DNA from: CAWFKW01 sp963816535 | GTDB taxonomy: Bacteria; Bacteroidota; Ignavibacteria; Tepidaquicellales; OLB5 | DNA: 64,000 nt | Assembly: GCA_963816535.1 (NCBI GenBank) | Contig: CAWFKW010000006.1 | Location: 558,001 to 622,000, forward strand | Direction: 5' to 3' | Shown: piece after piece, positions 1 through 9,740 of the stretch | How the letters are laid out: every line of letters starts with the position of its first letter | Position numbering within the stretch: position 1 is the stretch's first letter | The notes under the pieces: generated by a model | The model's database searches: none | The model's input: the letters and a program-made list of their open reading frames with translations, nothing else | What the model was told of the DNA's origin: nothing | Translations under genes and position numbers: made by a program

Positions 1-914
1 CTTTGCAGATGACCAACGCTTATGCATGCGTTGCCAACGACGGCGCGCTGATGCAGCCTTATATTATCCGGAAAGAAATGGCTCCTGACGGAACGCTGAT
101 AAGAGAATATCATCCTGAAATAATCAGGAACGTGATCTCGAATACCACCGCGAAAACTTTAACTGAGCTTTTGGTTGGAGTTGTAGAGCGCGGCACAGGG
201 GTTGAGGCTAAGATCGACGGAATGAAAGTTGCCGGGAAAACGGGAACATCGCAGAAGCTTGTTAACGGGCAGTATTCAAAACAAAATTACAATGCGTCAT
301 TCATCGGCTTCTTCCCGGCAGAGGATCCCCAGATAATTGTTTCAGTAATATTAGACGCGCCAAAATCGGGAAGTTATTACGGCGGAGCCGTTTCAGCGCC
401 TATATTTAAGAAGATAGCCGAGCGCATCATCACTCTTACCGGGATGAATGAATACTCGCGCCCTGAGCTTGACGGCGATGCCAATATAAGCGTTGCAAAT
501 TACAACCGGCAGGCTGATGATAACAAAAACACTGACGAACTTAATCTTGTGAATTTTGAGATCGGCGACGCGGCAAAAATACTAAAAGACAAAAACGTTG
601 ATTACGAAATTGACGGCCCGAAAAGGAACGCATATGTAACCGCCCAGATGTTTGAAGAGCGGGGCGATGATAAAGAAATGCTGAAGCTGGTTACATCAAA
701 CGAGCGCGAAACGGGGAAATCAGTAAAAGAATCGGGCGCAGTAATGCCTGACGTTAAAGGCATGAGCTTAAGAAGATGCATCAACGTTATTTCCACGCTG
801 GGGTTTGAATTTAAGATAAACGGCACGGGAAAAGTTCTGAGCCAAAAACCCGAAGCAGGCGCCACGCTAAGCAGGAACCAGTTGATAACGGTCAACTGCG
901 GGAATACAAATTAA
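1..914 (+). CDS. ftsI: FtsI/PBP3-type peptidoglycan transpeptidase, 3' part
   Basis: This is the C-terminal part of a class B penicillin-binding protein that cross-links septal peptidoglycan in the periplasm. The gene is cut by the left edge of the window, so the signal anchor, the dimerisation domain and the SxxK and SxN motifs are missing. What remains shows the third active-site motif KTGT at about residues 79-82 of the visible part, followed by a C-terminal PASTA domain (about residues 248-300, beginning VMPDVKGMSL). A PASTA-tailed FtsI directly upstream of murE is the usual dcw arrangement, and murE starts 4 bases after its stop. No start codon can be chosen from this window; the first in-frame ATG (position 9) is internal to the transpeptidase domain. 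Confidence 0.93.
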   Translation, partial: LQMTNAYACVANDGALMQPYIIRKEMAPDGTLIREYHPEIIRNVISNTTAKTLTELLVGVVERGTGVEAKIDGMKVAGKTGTSQKLVNGQYSKQNYNASFIGFFPAEDPQIIVSVILDAPKSGSYYGGAVSAPIFKKIAERIITLTGMNEYSRPELDGDANISVANYNRQADDNKNTDELNLVNFEIGDAAKILKDKNVDYEIDGPKRNAYVTAQMFEERGDDKEMLKLVTSNERETGKSVKESGAVMPDVKGMSLRRCINVISTLGFEFKINGTGKVLSQKPEAGATLSRNQLITVNCGNTN

Positions 915-918
915 TGAA

Positions 919-2406
919 ATGAAATTCGCCGAAATGATCCAAAAAAGCGCCGAAGCGATTATAGGAATTGAAAGTATTGTTGATTTTGAGATCAACAAGC
1001 TCTGCTATAATTCGAATCTTGTTGAGTCGGGCGATGTGTTTTTTGCCATCAAGGGATTTAAGAGCGACGGAAATAAATACGTCAATGACGCGTTTGTAAA
1101 AGGCGCCGGAGCTGTCATAACAGACCAGCATCCTGATAAACGTGATTCAAGAATTTGCAAGGTGGATGATGTAAGGAAGACCATGGCGCTGCTTAGCGGC
1201 TCATATTACGGAAACCCGTCGCTGAAGATGAAGATAATAGGCGTCACGGGCACTAACGGCAAAACTACGGTTTCATCGCTGATCAATTTTGCGCTTGGCC
1301 GGGCCGGAAAAAGAACCGGCCTCATAGGCACGAACGGCAATTTCATAAACAAAAAGTTCATTGAGGCCGCTTACACAACGCCTGAGTCGGTAGAGCTGAA
1401 TAAGCTATTGAGCGACATGGCCGATGACAGGGTGGAATATGTTACTATGGAAGTTTCTTCGCACTCGCTTTCCCTCAGCAGGGTTTACGGAATCGATTTC
1501 GACGCGGCAGTGTTCACAAATCTTACGCCTGAGCATCTTGATTTTCACGGAAACATGCCGGATTATTTCAACGCGAAAAAAATTCTATTCGATTCGATTG
1601 AAAGAATTAACAAGAAAGGCAATAGTACTTTTGTGATCTATAACGCGGATGACATATACGGAGGCAGGATAATAAACGGGTCGGAAGCTGAACGCGTATC
1701 TTTCGGGTTTGAGCGCTCGATGTTCTCGGTCGGCAGCCTGAAGATGGGGTTTGACGGAATGAATTTTGATATGCTGGTCCCGCTTAACGGCGAGGGAATA
1801 GACAGGATAAATATTACAACAAAGCTGATCGGCAAGTTCAATGTTTATAATATCCTTGCGGCATCCGCCGCCTTAAAGGCAATGGGCGTTTCTATCAAAG
1901 AGATTGCCGCATCCATCAAAGATTTCAGCGCAGTCGACGGCAGATTTAACCAGATTAAACTGAAAAACGGCGCGATTGGTATTATCGACTATTCGCACAC
2001 TCCCGATTCTCTTCTGAAGGCGCTTACGACAATAAAAGAAATACAAGGCTCTGACGGATCAACCGGGAAAACGATAACCGTCTTTGGCTGCGGGGGGAAC
2101 AGAGACAAGACCAAACGGCCGAAGATGGGAGAGATAGCTACAAAATACAGCGACCATGCAATAATTACTTCAGATAACCCGAGAGACGAAGAACCAATGG
2201 CAATAATAGAAGACATAAAGGCGGGAATTAGATCAGATAACTATTCGGTGGAAGAAAGCAGGGAGCTTGCAATTGTAAAGGCCGTAAAGATGAGCTCGGC
2301 AGGCGACGTTATCCTTGTCGCCGGGAAGGGCCATGAAACATACCAGGAAATAAAAGGAATCAGGAATCACTTTAGCGACAGGGAAATTGTTGAAAGATTC
2401 ATTTAA
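919..2406 (+). CDS. murE: UDP-N-acetylmuramoyl-L-alanyl-D-glutamate--2,6-diaminopimelate ligase
   Basis: MurE adds the third stem-peptide residue to UDP-MurNAc-L-Ala-D-Glu in the cytoplasm. The 495-residue length is normal for the family. Visible motifs are the ATP loop GTNGKT at residues 111-116, the substrate-binding TTPES block near 153, the lysine usually carbamylated (K220 in FNAKK), and DNPR at 419-422. DNPR is the family signature for meso-diaminopimelate as substrate, so the peptidoglycan is probably of the mDAP type. The start is an ATG 4 bases after ftsI. The stop shares one base with the murF start (TAATG), indicating translational coupling. Confidence 0.97.
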   Translation: MKFAEMIQKSAEAIIGIESIVDFEINKLCYNSNLVESGDVFFAIKGFKSDGNKYVNDAFVKGAGAVITDQHPDKRDSRICKVDDVRKTMALLSGSYYGNPSLKMKIIGVTGTNGKTTVSSLINFALGRAGKRTGLIGTNGNFINKKFIEAAYTTPESVELNKLLSDMADDRVEYVTMEVSSHSLSLSRVYGIDFDAAVFTNLTPEHLDFHGNMPDYFNAKKILFDSIERINKKGNSTFVIYNADDIYGGRIINGSEAERVSFGFERSMFSVGSLKMGFDGMNFDMLVPLNGEGIDRINITTKLIGKFNVYNILAASAALKAMGVSIKEIAASIKDFSAVDGRFNQIKLKNGAIGIIDYSHTPDSLLKALTTIKEIQGSDGSTGKTITVFGCGGNRDKTKRPKMGEIATKYSDHAIITSDNPRDEEPMAIIEDIKAGIRSDNYSVEESRELAIVKAVKMSSAGDVILVAGKGHETYQEIKGIRNHFSDREIVERFI

Positions 2407-3806
2407 TGAAACTTACAGGCGGTGATTTATTAAATTTAAGCGGGTCAGGTATCCGGATCGCAGCTGGGATTGACAAAATTGTATTTGGCGGCGTTTCAAT
2501 CGACTCGCGTAGTTGCAAAAAAAACGAACTGTTCTTTGCAATCAGGGGCGATAGGTTTGACGGACACAGCTTTATAAAAGACGTATTCAGAAAAGGCGTA
2601 AAAGCTGCAGTAGCTGAGAAAAAATGGCACAAAAAATTAAGCTCTGAAGAGGAGCGTTCTTTTAAAAATAAACGGCTGGTTCTGGTTGATGATACCGTTA
2701 AATCGCTTGGGGAACTTGCAAGAAATTACAGGCGAAGATTTTTGATCCCCGTTATTGCCGTAGCCGGAAGCAACGGCAAGACTTCAACCAAGGATTTTAT
2801 AGCGCATGTTCTCTCTGTAAGATACAACGTTCTTAAGACGGAAGCCAATTTTAACAATGCGATAGGGACCCCGATGACATTACTGAAGCTGAATGACAAA
2901 CATGAAATCTGCGTGATTGAAGCGGGCACGAATCATTTTGGAGAAGTTGAATACCTGTGCAATATTATTGAACCGCAGTTTGGGCTTATTACAAACATCG
3001 GGAAGGAACACCTGGAATTTCTGAAAAATATAAGAGGCGTTCTAAAAGAAGAGGGAAAGCTGATTGATTACCTGGGTGAAAATTTCGGAACGTATTTCTT
3101 AAATACTGATGAAAAGAAGCTGGTCATGAAAGCTGCAACAAAAGAAATGAGCGTTTTTTCTTTTGGCTCAGCCGGCTCCCCGGATGTTAAAGGGGGGATA
3201 TTGGGATTCAGAGAATTCTATCCTGAAATTGAAATTAAATTCGGAAAAAGTAAAATTAAAACAACATTAAATACAATAGGCAGCCAGGGATATAGTTCTG
3301 CGCTATGCGCGGCGGCCGTGGGCTTCTATTTTGAGGTACCGTCGGGTGCAATTCGAAAAGCCCTGGGGACATTTAAACCTAATGCCGGGAAAAGAAATCA
3401 GCTCAAAAACTCAGGCGGAGTTTGGATTATCGACGATACTTACAATTCCAATCCGGATTCTGTGAAGGCAGCCCTTGAAAACCTTAAAGCGTACAGGGCC
3501 GGCGGCGCAAAACATGTTGTACTGGCTGACATGCTTGAACTTGGTGAATCAAGCGCCGCAGAACACAGAGAGGCCGGAAAGCTTGTTAAGAAAATGGGAT
3601 TCAAGAATCTTTATACATACGGAAAAGATTCATTATATACTTTTAAGGGAGCAAAAGGGGTCAGGAATAATTTTCACTTTGATGATAAGAAATCGCTGGC
3701 TGAAATGCTAAAGCGTGTGTTGAAGAAAGGCGATATAGCGCTTGTAAAGGGGTCCCGTTCGATGAAGATGGAAGAGGTTGTTGCAGAATTAGACGTCAAA
3801 GGCTAA
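2406..3806 (+). CDS. murF: UDP-N-acetylmuramoyl-tripeptide--D-alanyl-D-alanine ligase
   Basis: MurF adds D-Ala-D-Ala to the UDP-MurNAc tripeptide and completes the cytoplasmic pentapeptide precursor. The 466-residue protein has the Mur ligase layout: N-terminal substrate domain, central ATPase domain with GSNGKTSTKD at 121-130 and an IEAGTNHFGE block near 175, and a C-terminal domain that includes the DDTYNSNPDS motif. The ATG overlaps the murE stop by one base. It is followed by a 72-base AT-rich gap before mraY, one of the larger gaps in the cluster. Confidence 0.97.
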   Translation: MKLTGGDLLNLSGSGIRIAAGIDKIVFGGVSIDSRSCKKNELFFAIRGDRFDGHSFIKDVFRKGVKAAVAEKKWHKKLSSEEERSFKNKRLVLVDDTVKSLGELARNYRRRFLIPVIAVAGSNGKTSTKDFIAHVLSVRYNVLKTEANFNNAIGTPMTLLKLNDKHEICVIEAGTNHFGEVEYLCNIIEPQFGLITNIGKEHLEFLKNIRGVLKEEGKLIDYLGENFGTYFLNTDEKKLVMKAATKEMSVFSFGSAGSPDVKGGILGFREFYPEIEIKFGKSKIKTTLNTIGSQGYSSALCAAAVGFYFEVPSGAIRKALGTFKPNAGKRNQLKNSGGVWIIDDTYNSNPDSVKAALENLKAYRAGGAKHVVLADMLELGESSAAEHREAGKLVKKMGFKNLYTYGKDSLYTFKGAKGVRNNFHFDDKKSLAEMLKRVLKKGDIALVKGSRSMKMEEVVAELDVKG

Positions 3807-3878
3807 CTCTAATTGACTGGAAAAGCAAATTTTGGAAAAAAATATTTTTGAGCGGTTAAATTTTAACGATATGGTTAA

Positions 3879-4988
3879 TTGTTATACTATTTAGCTGAAT
3901 ATATAAACAGGAGATTCGCGCCTCCCGGATTTGATGTTTTCAGGTTTATTACCTGGCGCTCAGCGCTTTCTGCAATGACGGCGCTGGTCATCAGCTTCTG
4001 GATAGGGCCAAAGATCCTGAAGAAGCTGCAGGAAAAGAAAGTCGGCGAAGAGATAAGGCATGACGGGCCGGAGAGCCATCATTCCAAGGCGGGAACCCCG
4101 ACGATGGGCGGTGTGATAGTTTTGCTTTCTGTACTTGTGCCTGTGATACTATGGGCCGACCTGAAGAATACTTACATCATCCTGATATTGATATCGACAA
4201 TATGGATGGGAGCGGTTGGATTTACCGATGATTACCTGAAAGTATTCAGGAAGATGAAAAAAGGCCTGATAGCCAGGTACAAACTGATGAACCAGGTAGG
4301 GCTGGGGCTAGTAATAGCCAGCCTGATATTTTTCCTGCCTGAATTTAAATCGGTGAACTCTATTACGACAATACCTTTTATAAAGCAGATGGAGTTTGAC
4401 TTTTCTTACATGTATATACCAATCATGGTGTTCATTATTACTGCCACCTCAAATGCGGTTAATCTTACCGACGGGCTTGACGGTCTTGCCATTGGATGTG
4501 TTGGGATAGCGGCTATAGTTTTGGGATTCATAAGTTATGTTTCAGGGAATGAAATATTCAGCAGGTATCTGACTATTATTTACCTGCCCGGCAACGGCGA
4601 GTTAACCGTTTATTGCGCGGCCCTGGTAGGGGCATCGTTCGGATTCCTCTGGTTTAACTCGTACCCGGCTCAGATATTCATGGGAGATACGGGTTCATTA
4701 GCGCTGGGCGGCGCGATAGGCACATTGTGCATCTTGGTCAAAAAGGAATTCCTGCTTCCGATACTTGGCGGAGTGTTTTTTGCAGAAGCGCTCTCTGTGA
4801 TAATACAGAGATATTATTTTAAATATACCAAAAGGAGGTTCGGGGAGGGAAAACGTATTTTTAAGATGGCGCCGCTGCACCATCATTTTGAAATGTCGGG
4901 CGTTCCTGAACCCAAGATTGTGACGCGTTTTTATATTATCGCGGTTATCCTGGCCATAATAACGCTTGCAACATTCAAGATCAGATAA
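3879..4988 (+). CDS. mraY: Phospho-N-acetylmuramoyl-pentapeptide transferase (MraY)
   Basis: MraY transfers phospho-MurNAc-pentapeptide from UDP to undecaprenyl phosphate and forms lipid I at the inner membrane. The 369-residue protein has about ten membrane segments. Diagnostic motifs include SKAGTPTMGG near residue 70, the metal-binding DGLDGLA block near 200, FMGDTGSLALGG near 265 and the histidine-rich PLHHHFE near 325. The reading frame begins at a TTG (3879), because the nearest upstream ATG (3871) lies in another frame that stops at once. A TTG start is assigned with moderate confidence; the gene itself is certain. Confidence 0.96.
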   Translation: MLYYLAEYINRRFAPPGFDVFRFITWRSALSAMTALVISFWIGPKILKKLQEKKVGEEIRHDGPESHHSKAGTPTMGGVIVLLSVLVPVILWADLKNTYIILILISTIWMGAVGFTDDYLKVFRKMKKGLIARYKLMNQVGLGLVIASLIFFLPEFKSVNSITTIPFIKQMEFDFSYMYIPIMVFIITATSNAVNLTDGLDGLAIGCVGIAAIVLGFISYVSGNEIFSRYLTIIYLPGNGELTVYCAALVGASFGFLWFNSYPAQIFMGDTGSLALGGAIGTLCILVKKEFLLPILGGVFFAEALSVIIQRYYFKYTKRRFGEGKRIFKMAPLHHHFEMSGVPEPKIVTRFYIIAVILAIITLATFKIR

Positions 4989-5013
4989 TTTGAAAATTAA
5001 ATAATAAACAGAA

Positions 5014-5667
5014 ATGAGAATACTGAAAATAAAATTAATAATACCGCTCCTGATAATATTATTTACTGTCGCCTCAGGCGCGCAGGAATTGATAGGCGAC
5101 CTTAAGCTGAATCCGAAAAATGAATCGGGCTCAGGTTATGAATCGAAAGGGCTGAAAACAGACGCTGAAAACACGGACATCCTTCAGAAACCGACCAAGA
5201 AGATTTATTTCGTGCCGGGCGGAAAGATAGGTATGTTCTTCCTTCAAAGCGATTTCAGCGGGAACCAGATGATAGCTTTGGAAGCGTTCGGGAAATTTGT
5301 CGGCGAAGGTTTCTTTGCCGAGATAAGCCTTCCCTTCAGGTTTAAGACCAGTCCGGCGTTCACCGATATCGGTATCGACGTTAATGTCATGTATCCTTTT
5401 CTGGGTTCCAGGAATAAGTCGGAGGTCGAACCGTACGTTGGCGGCGGGTTGGGGCTGCATTTTATCGGCGAGGATGTCGGCGTTCACGGAACAAGGATAG
5501 CGGCAAGAGGCGGGATGGGGCTTAACTTAATTGCAGGAACAACCTTCTTCCGCAATTATGATTTTAACATAATGGTTGAACTGAAATATTTTAATTACTT
5601 AAGAGAATTTGACGACCAGAGATACCAGGGTATCGGATTAAACGTAGGGGCAACGTTCCCAAGATGA
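5014..5667 (+). CDS. Putative outer-membrane beta-barrel protein within the dcw cluster
   Basis: This 217-residue protein has a clear signal peptide (basic start, hydrophobic residues about 6-20, cleavage near ASGAQ). The remainder alternates polar and hydrophobic residues and contains glycine-rich strands such as YVGGGLGLHF and GMGLNL, as in small outer-membrane porin-like barrels. I do not recognise a named family. It lies between mraY and murD, 25 bases after the former and 3 bases before the latter, and so is almost certainly co-transcribed with precursor synthesis genes. A role linking division or wall growth to the outer membrane is only a guess from position. Confidence 0.75.
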   Translation: MRILKIKLIIPLLIILFTVASGAQELIGDLKLNPKNESGSGYESKGLKTDAENTDILQKPTKKIYFVPGGKIGMFFLQSDFSGNQMIALEAFGKFVGEGFFAEISLPFRFKTSPAFTDIGIDVNVMYPFLGSRNKSEVEPYVGGGLGLHFIGEDVGVHGTRIAARGGMGLNLIAGTTFFRNYDFNIMVELKYFNYLREFDDQRYQGIGLNVGATFPR

Positions 5668-5670
5668 TAA

Positions 5671-7053
5671 TTGCAGAAAATTGATATTGGAAAATACAGA
5701 TCGTTCTCAGTAATAGGCGCGGCAAGAAGCGGCGCGGCGGCGGCTCAGCTTTTAAAGAAGAAAGGTTATCGAGTAATTTTAAGCGATTCTGCCGCTGAGG
5801 AAAAAATAAATAAGGATATTCTGGCCGCCATAAAGAGGGCAAACGTTGATTCAGAGTTTGGCGGGCACAGTGAAAGGGTATTTGAAAGCGATGCGCTTGT
5901 AGTCAGCCCGGGGGTTCCGCAAAGCTCGGCGGTTATTCAAAAAGCGCTTTCAAACGGGATGGAGGTTTTCAGTGAGATTGAGATCGCGTCTTGGTTCTGC
6001 AAAGGAAGCATAATAGCGATAACCGGAACCAACGGCAAAACCACGACAACCACGCTGGTAGGAGACATTTTTAAGGACGCCGGGTTTGATACGTACGTTT
6101 GCGGGAACATCGGGACCGCATTCTCGGAATTTGCCGATGAAATGAGCGCCAAATCCGTCGCAGTTTTAGAGGTAAGCAGTTTTCAATTAGATAATATAAA
6201 ATACTTTAATCCGTTGATTGCAATAATTTTAAACATCACTCCCGACCATCTTGACAGGTACGGGAACTCGTTTGGCGAATACGCAGCTTCAAAAATGCGC
6301 ATTACCGAAAACCAGAACGGCAGCGGCCGCCTTGTTTTCAACTATGACGACGAGGTTCTTAAGAACCTGGTATTAAAGCCCGGAGGGGTTGAAGCAAAGT
6401 TATCGGCATTCAGCTTAAACGGCGCGGTCGCAGGCGCTGTGGAAAGCGGAGCATACCTGAGGGCTAGCAGCCTGATATACTATTATAACGGCGGGGTGGA
6501 GAAAATCATAGAAAAAGAGGAGCTGCAGATAAAGGGGCCGCACAACGTTTATAATTCGCTGGCCGCAATGATACCGGCGAAATTGTTCGATATACCAAAT
6601 GAGAGCATAGCCAAAACGCTTACAGATTTTAAAGCTGTGGAGCACAGGCTTGAATTTGTTAGAGATATTAACGGGATAAAATTTTATAACGATTCAAAAG
6701 CCACAAATGTGAACGCAGTTTGGTACGCCCTACAGGGATTTGAATCTCCGGTGATTTTAATACTCGGTGGCAGGGATAAAGGAAACGATTACAGCGAAAT
6801 AAAAGACATGGTTGAAAAAAATGTGAAGCATATTGTGGCAATAGGGGAATCGAAAGAGAAAGTGGTAAATTTCTTTAAAGACATTGTAAGAGTGACCCGT
6901 GCGGACAGCATGGAAGACGCGGTTAATAAATCTGCAGGCGAAGCCCGTAAGGGGGATATAGTTCTTCTTTCGCCGGCTTGCGCCAGCTTTGATATGTTCG
7001 AAAATTACGAACAACGTGGCAGGGAATTTAAAAGAATAGTTAAGGCGCTGTAA
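5671..7053 (+). CDS. murD: UDP-N-acetylmuramoyl-L-alanine--D-glutamate ligase
   Basis: MurD adds D-glutamate to UDP-MurNAc-L-Ala. The 460-residue protein begins with a Rossmann-like domain (SFSVIGAARSG, residues 11-21), then the ATP loop GTNGKTTTT at 119-127 and the conserved NITPDHLDR block near 190. A C-terminal ligase domain contains FYNDSKATN near 330 and ILGGRDKG near 364. The frame starts with TTG 3 bases after the barrel gene stop; no in-frame ATG is near and the Rossmann strand would be lost with a later start. The stop TAA directly abuts the GTG of ftsW. Confidence 0.97.
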   Translation: MQKIDIGKYRSFSVIGAARSGAAAAQLLKKKGYRVILSDSAAEEKINKDILAAIKRANVDSEFGGHSERVFESDALVVSPGVPQSSAVIQKALSNGMEVFSEIEIASWFCKGSIIAITGTNGKTTTTTLVGDIFKDAGFDTYVCGNIGTAFSEFADEMSAKSVAVLEVSSFQLDNIKYFNPLIAIILNITPDHLDRYGNSFGEYAASKMRITENQNGSGRLVFNYDDEVLKNLVLKPGGVEAKLSAFSLNGAVAGAVESGAYLRASSLIYYYNGGVEKIIEKEELQIKGPHNVYNSLAAMIPAKLFDIPNESIAKTLTDFKAVEHRLEFVRDINGIKFYNDSKATNVNAVWYALQGFESPVILILGGRDKGNDYSEIKDMVEKNVKHIVAIGESKEKVVNFFKDIVRVTRADSMEDAVNKSAGEARKGDIVLLSPACASFDMFENYEQRGREFKRIVKAL

Positions 7054-8196
7054 GTGGAAAACAAGCTTAATAAAATAGACCTTTGGATACTTATACCGAT
7101 ACTGGTGTTAATTACATTCAGCCTCGGCGTAGTTTACAGCGCTTCCTCAAGCTGGTCGGCAAAACTGAGCGGCGACAGCTCTTATCTCTTCCGGAACCAC
7201 CTTGTAAGGGCGATCGCGGGTATTATCTGCATATTTGTATTTTCAAGGATCGATTACAGGCATCTTATTAAGTTCAGAAAACCTCTTATTATTATGGCTG
7301 TACTGATGCTGCTTTACCTGCTGTTTGCAGGCGTTGAATCGACAAAAGGCGCAAGCAGGTGGATAAGATTTGCCGGCATGAGCTTCCAGCCTTCCGATTT
7401 CGTGAAGTACGCGCTTGTTATCAATATCGCTTATATGCTATCTAAGAAGAAAGATTACGTTACCAATTTGTATTACGGATATTTGCCTATGATTGCATAT
7501 GTTCTGCTGGTAGTCGCGCTTATCGCGGCACAGCCGAATTTTTCGACGGCAAGCGTTGTGTTTGCCGCCAGCATGATGCTTTTCTTTGTGGGGAAAGTTA
7601 AGCCAAAACATATTTTAGTGACACTTCTATCCATTATACCGGCAGCGGGCCTATTCATATTATCAAAGCCATATATACTCCAGAGGATTTTTACATTCCA
7701 GGGGCGCACAAGCGGCGGCGACGCGGGCTACCAGCTATCGCAGGCTATTATAGGATTTGGAAACGGCGCGCTGTTTGGGGTCGGGCCGGGGAACTCTAAT
7801 CAAAGAGACTTCTTTCTGCCGCAATCATATGACGATTTTGTATTTTCAATTGTAGGCGAGGAATACGGATTTATAGGAGTTACTTTGGTAGCGATCATGT
7901 TTGCCATATTTATTTACAAGGGGCTCAGCCTTGCTAAATCCATAGAAGATGATTTTGGAAGATATCTTGCGTTTGGAATTACAATTATAATTGCGCTTAA
8001 CGCAATGGTTAACATGATGGTCGCAACCGGAATTATCCCGACGACCGGGCAGACGCTGCCATTTATAAGTTACGGGGGAACTTCGATAATATTTAATTCT
8101 ATTGCTGTTGGAATTTTGCTGAATGTTTCCACTTTCAGACAAAAGGATGCAGGCGCCGCGTGGGTGGAAACAGTAAAGGCTGAAAATGCTGAATAA
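7054..8196 (+). CDS. ftsW: SEDS-family peptidoglycan glycosyltransferase FtsW
   Basis: FtsW polymerises lipid II at the division site together with FtsI. The 380-residue protein is strongly hydrophobic with about ten membrane helices. It ends with the SEDS signature region TTGQTLPFISYGGTS followed by GILLNVS. It begins with GTG immediately after the murD stop and overlaps murG by 11 bases. Placement between murD and murG favours FtsW over the paralogue RodA. Confidence 0.95.
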   Translation: MENKLNKIDLWILIPILVLITFSLGVVYSASSSWSAKLSGDSSYLFRNHLVRAIAGIICIFVFSRIDYRHLIKFRKPLIIMAVLMLLYLLFAGVESTKGASRWIRFAGMSFQPSDFVKYALVINIAYMLSKKKDYVTNLYYGYLPMIAYVLLVVALIAAQPNFSTASVVFAASMMLFFVGKVKPKHILVTLLSIIPAAGLFILSKPYILQRIFTFQGRTSGGDAGYQLSQAIIGFGNGALFGVGPGNSNQRDFFLPQSYDDFVFSIVGEEYGFIGVTLVAIMFAIFIYKGLSLAKSIEDDFGRYLAFGITIIIALNAMVNMMVATGIIPTTGQTLPFISYGGTSIIFNSIAVGILLNVSTFRQKDAGAAWVETVKAENAE

Positions 8197-9286
8197 GATA
8201 ATGTTTGCCGCGGGCGGAACAGGGGGCCATATATATCCGGCAATTGCCGTGGCAAACGAGCTTAAAATATTGAACGACAAAATTGAAATACAGTTTATCG
8301 GAGCCAAGGGACGTATAGAGGAAAAGATTGTCCCGGCAAACGGGTATCATCTCAAAACAATTGAGCTGCGGGGTTTTTACAGGAGCCTGAGCCCGAAAAA
8401 CATATTGGTGACCTTCAGTTTTTTAAGAGCGGCGGGAAAATCAAATTCATATTTGAAACAGTTCAAGCCTCAAATAGTATTTGGAACCGGCGGATTTGTT
8501 TCCGGGCCGGTTTTATGGTCGGCTTCAAAAATGCATATTCCCACGGTGATACAGGAAGGAAATTCATACCCGGGGATGACGGTTAAATGGCTTTCGCCAA
8601 AAGTTGATAAGGTGATTCTGAACTTTGAAGAAACCAAAAAATACCTCAAAAGACATGATAATGTTGAGATGTTTTCTTACCCTGTGAGGGCAGATCTTAT
8701 AAAATACACTAAAGAAGAAGCTTCGGCATATTTTGGCCTGGACGCGGGTAAGAGAATTTTGCTGGCGTTCGGCGGAAGCCAGGGAGCTATCACTTTAAAC
8801 AATATTTTGTTAAAGAGATTCAGGGAGATTACGGATAAAGATATTCAGATAATCTGGCAGACCGGCGAGAAGTTTTACGATACTATACCTGAAAAGGTTA
8901 AAATGTACAAGAGCATGAAAATTCTGAAATATATAGATAAGATAGATTACGCTTATTCAGCCGCTGACCTGGTTGTATGCCGCTCAGGTATATCTACGGT
9001 AATGGAGCTTGCCGGATTTGGGTGCGCCGTCATATTTGTGCCGTTTTCGCTTGCAACGGGGAATCACCAGGAAAAGAACGCAAGGGAACTGGTTGATAAG
9101 AACGCCGCAGTAATGATACTGGATAAAGACCTGGACGGCGATTTCCTGAACTCGATACTTAGATTAATAAACGATGATAAAAAGCTTGAAGAAATGAGAA
9201 CCAACATCGGGCAGTTTGCCGATAAAGACGCAGCAAAAAAAATAGCGCTCTCGCTTATTGAGATGGTTAGCGCTTCAAAAAACTGA
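8186..9286 (+). CDS. murG: UDP-GlcNAc:undecaprenyl-pyrophosphoryl-MurNAc-pentapeptide GlcNAc transferase
   Basis: MurG converts lipid I to lipid II at the cytoplasmic face of the inner membrane. The 366-residue protein has the N-terminal lipid-binding loop GGTGGHIYPA at residues 10-19, FGTGGFVSGP near 96, AFGGSQGA near 194 in the UDP-GlcNAc domain, and the C-terminal RSGISTVMEL and NHQEKNA blocks. The ATG lies inside the end of ftsW (11-base overlap). A second in-frame ATG five codons on would remove the first residues but not the glycine-rich loop. Confidence 0.97.
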   Translation: MLNKIMFAAGGTGGHIYPAIAVANELKILNDKIEIQFIGAKGRIEEKIVPANGYHLKTIELRGFYRSLSPKNILVTFSFLRAAGKSNSYLKQFKPQIVFGTGGFVSGPVLWSASKMHIPTVIQEGNSYPGMTVKWLSPKVDKVILNFEETKKYLKRHDNVEMFSYPVRADLIKYTKEEASAYFGLDAGKRILLAFGGSQGAITLNNILLKRFREITDKDIQIIWQTGEKFYDTIPEKVKMYKSMKILKYIDKIDYAYSAADLVVCRSGISTVMELAGFGCAVIFVPFSLATGNHQEKNARELVDKNAAVMILDKDLDGDFLNSILRLINDDKKLEEMRTNIGQFADKDAAKKIALSLIEMVSASKN

Positions 9287-9287
9287 A

Positions 9288-9740
9288 ATGGAACAGAAGA
9301 TACACAAATACAGGATGGATTTTTACTACCAGTCGCTGGTAATATACCTGATATTTTTCGCGGCATATGTTTTGATAAGAGGCAGCGAAAGCAACTTTAA
9401 AGCGTTATTTGACGACCCCATATTCTACATTTTAATCTTTTTTATATCGATTTTCCTGGTCGTAGTTATTATAAACATCATCCGTTCGCCTATGATAATA
9501 CTGGAGGGCGATAGGATGATCCTTAAGAACAGGTTCGGCGCAAGAGAAATTATGTTCAGCGACATAATACATGTGAGGATTGGAAGAAAACGCAGGCCGC
9601 AGGAAGACGGCCATTACAGGATAATAAAGCTGAAGCTGAAACACAGAAGGCGGCAGTTCAGGATCAGGGCAAACGATTTTGAAAGGGGCGGAGAGTTAAT
9701 AAAGGATTTTCTTAACATTAAACAGGGGCGGCAGTCTTAG
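9288..9740 (+). CDS. Small membrane protein with PH-like cytoplasmic part, between murG and murC
   Basis: About 150 residues, unrecognised. The ATG at 9288 is chosen because it follows the murG stop by one base; a TTG in the same frame at 9258 would extend into murG. The sequence has two hydrophobic segments (about residues 16-33 and 46-63) and then a basic, beta-rich C-terminal half (ILEGDRMILKNRFG, arginine-rich near the end) resembling bacterial PH-like domains. It ends directly at the TTG of murC. Tight packing inside the precursor genes suggests an envelope role; nothing in the sequence defines a reaction. Confidence 0.75.
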   Translation: MEQKIHKYRMDFYYQSLVIYLIFFAAYVLIRGSESNFKALFDDPIFYILIFFISIFLVVVIINIIRSPMIILEGDRMILKNRFGAREIMFSDIIHVRIGRKRRPQEDGHYRIIKLKLKHRRRQFRIRANDFERGGELIKDFLNIKQGRQS

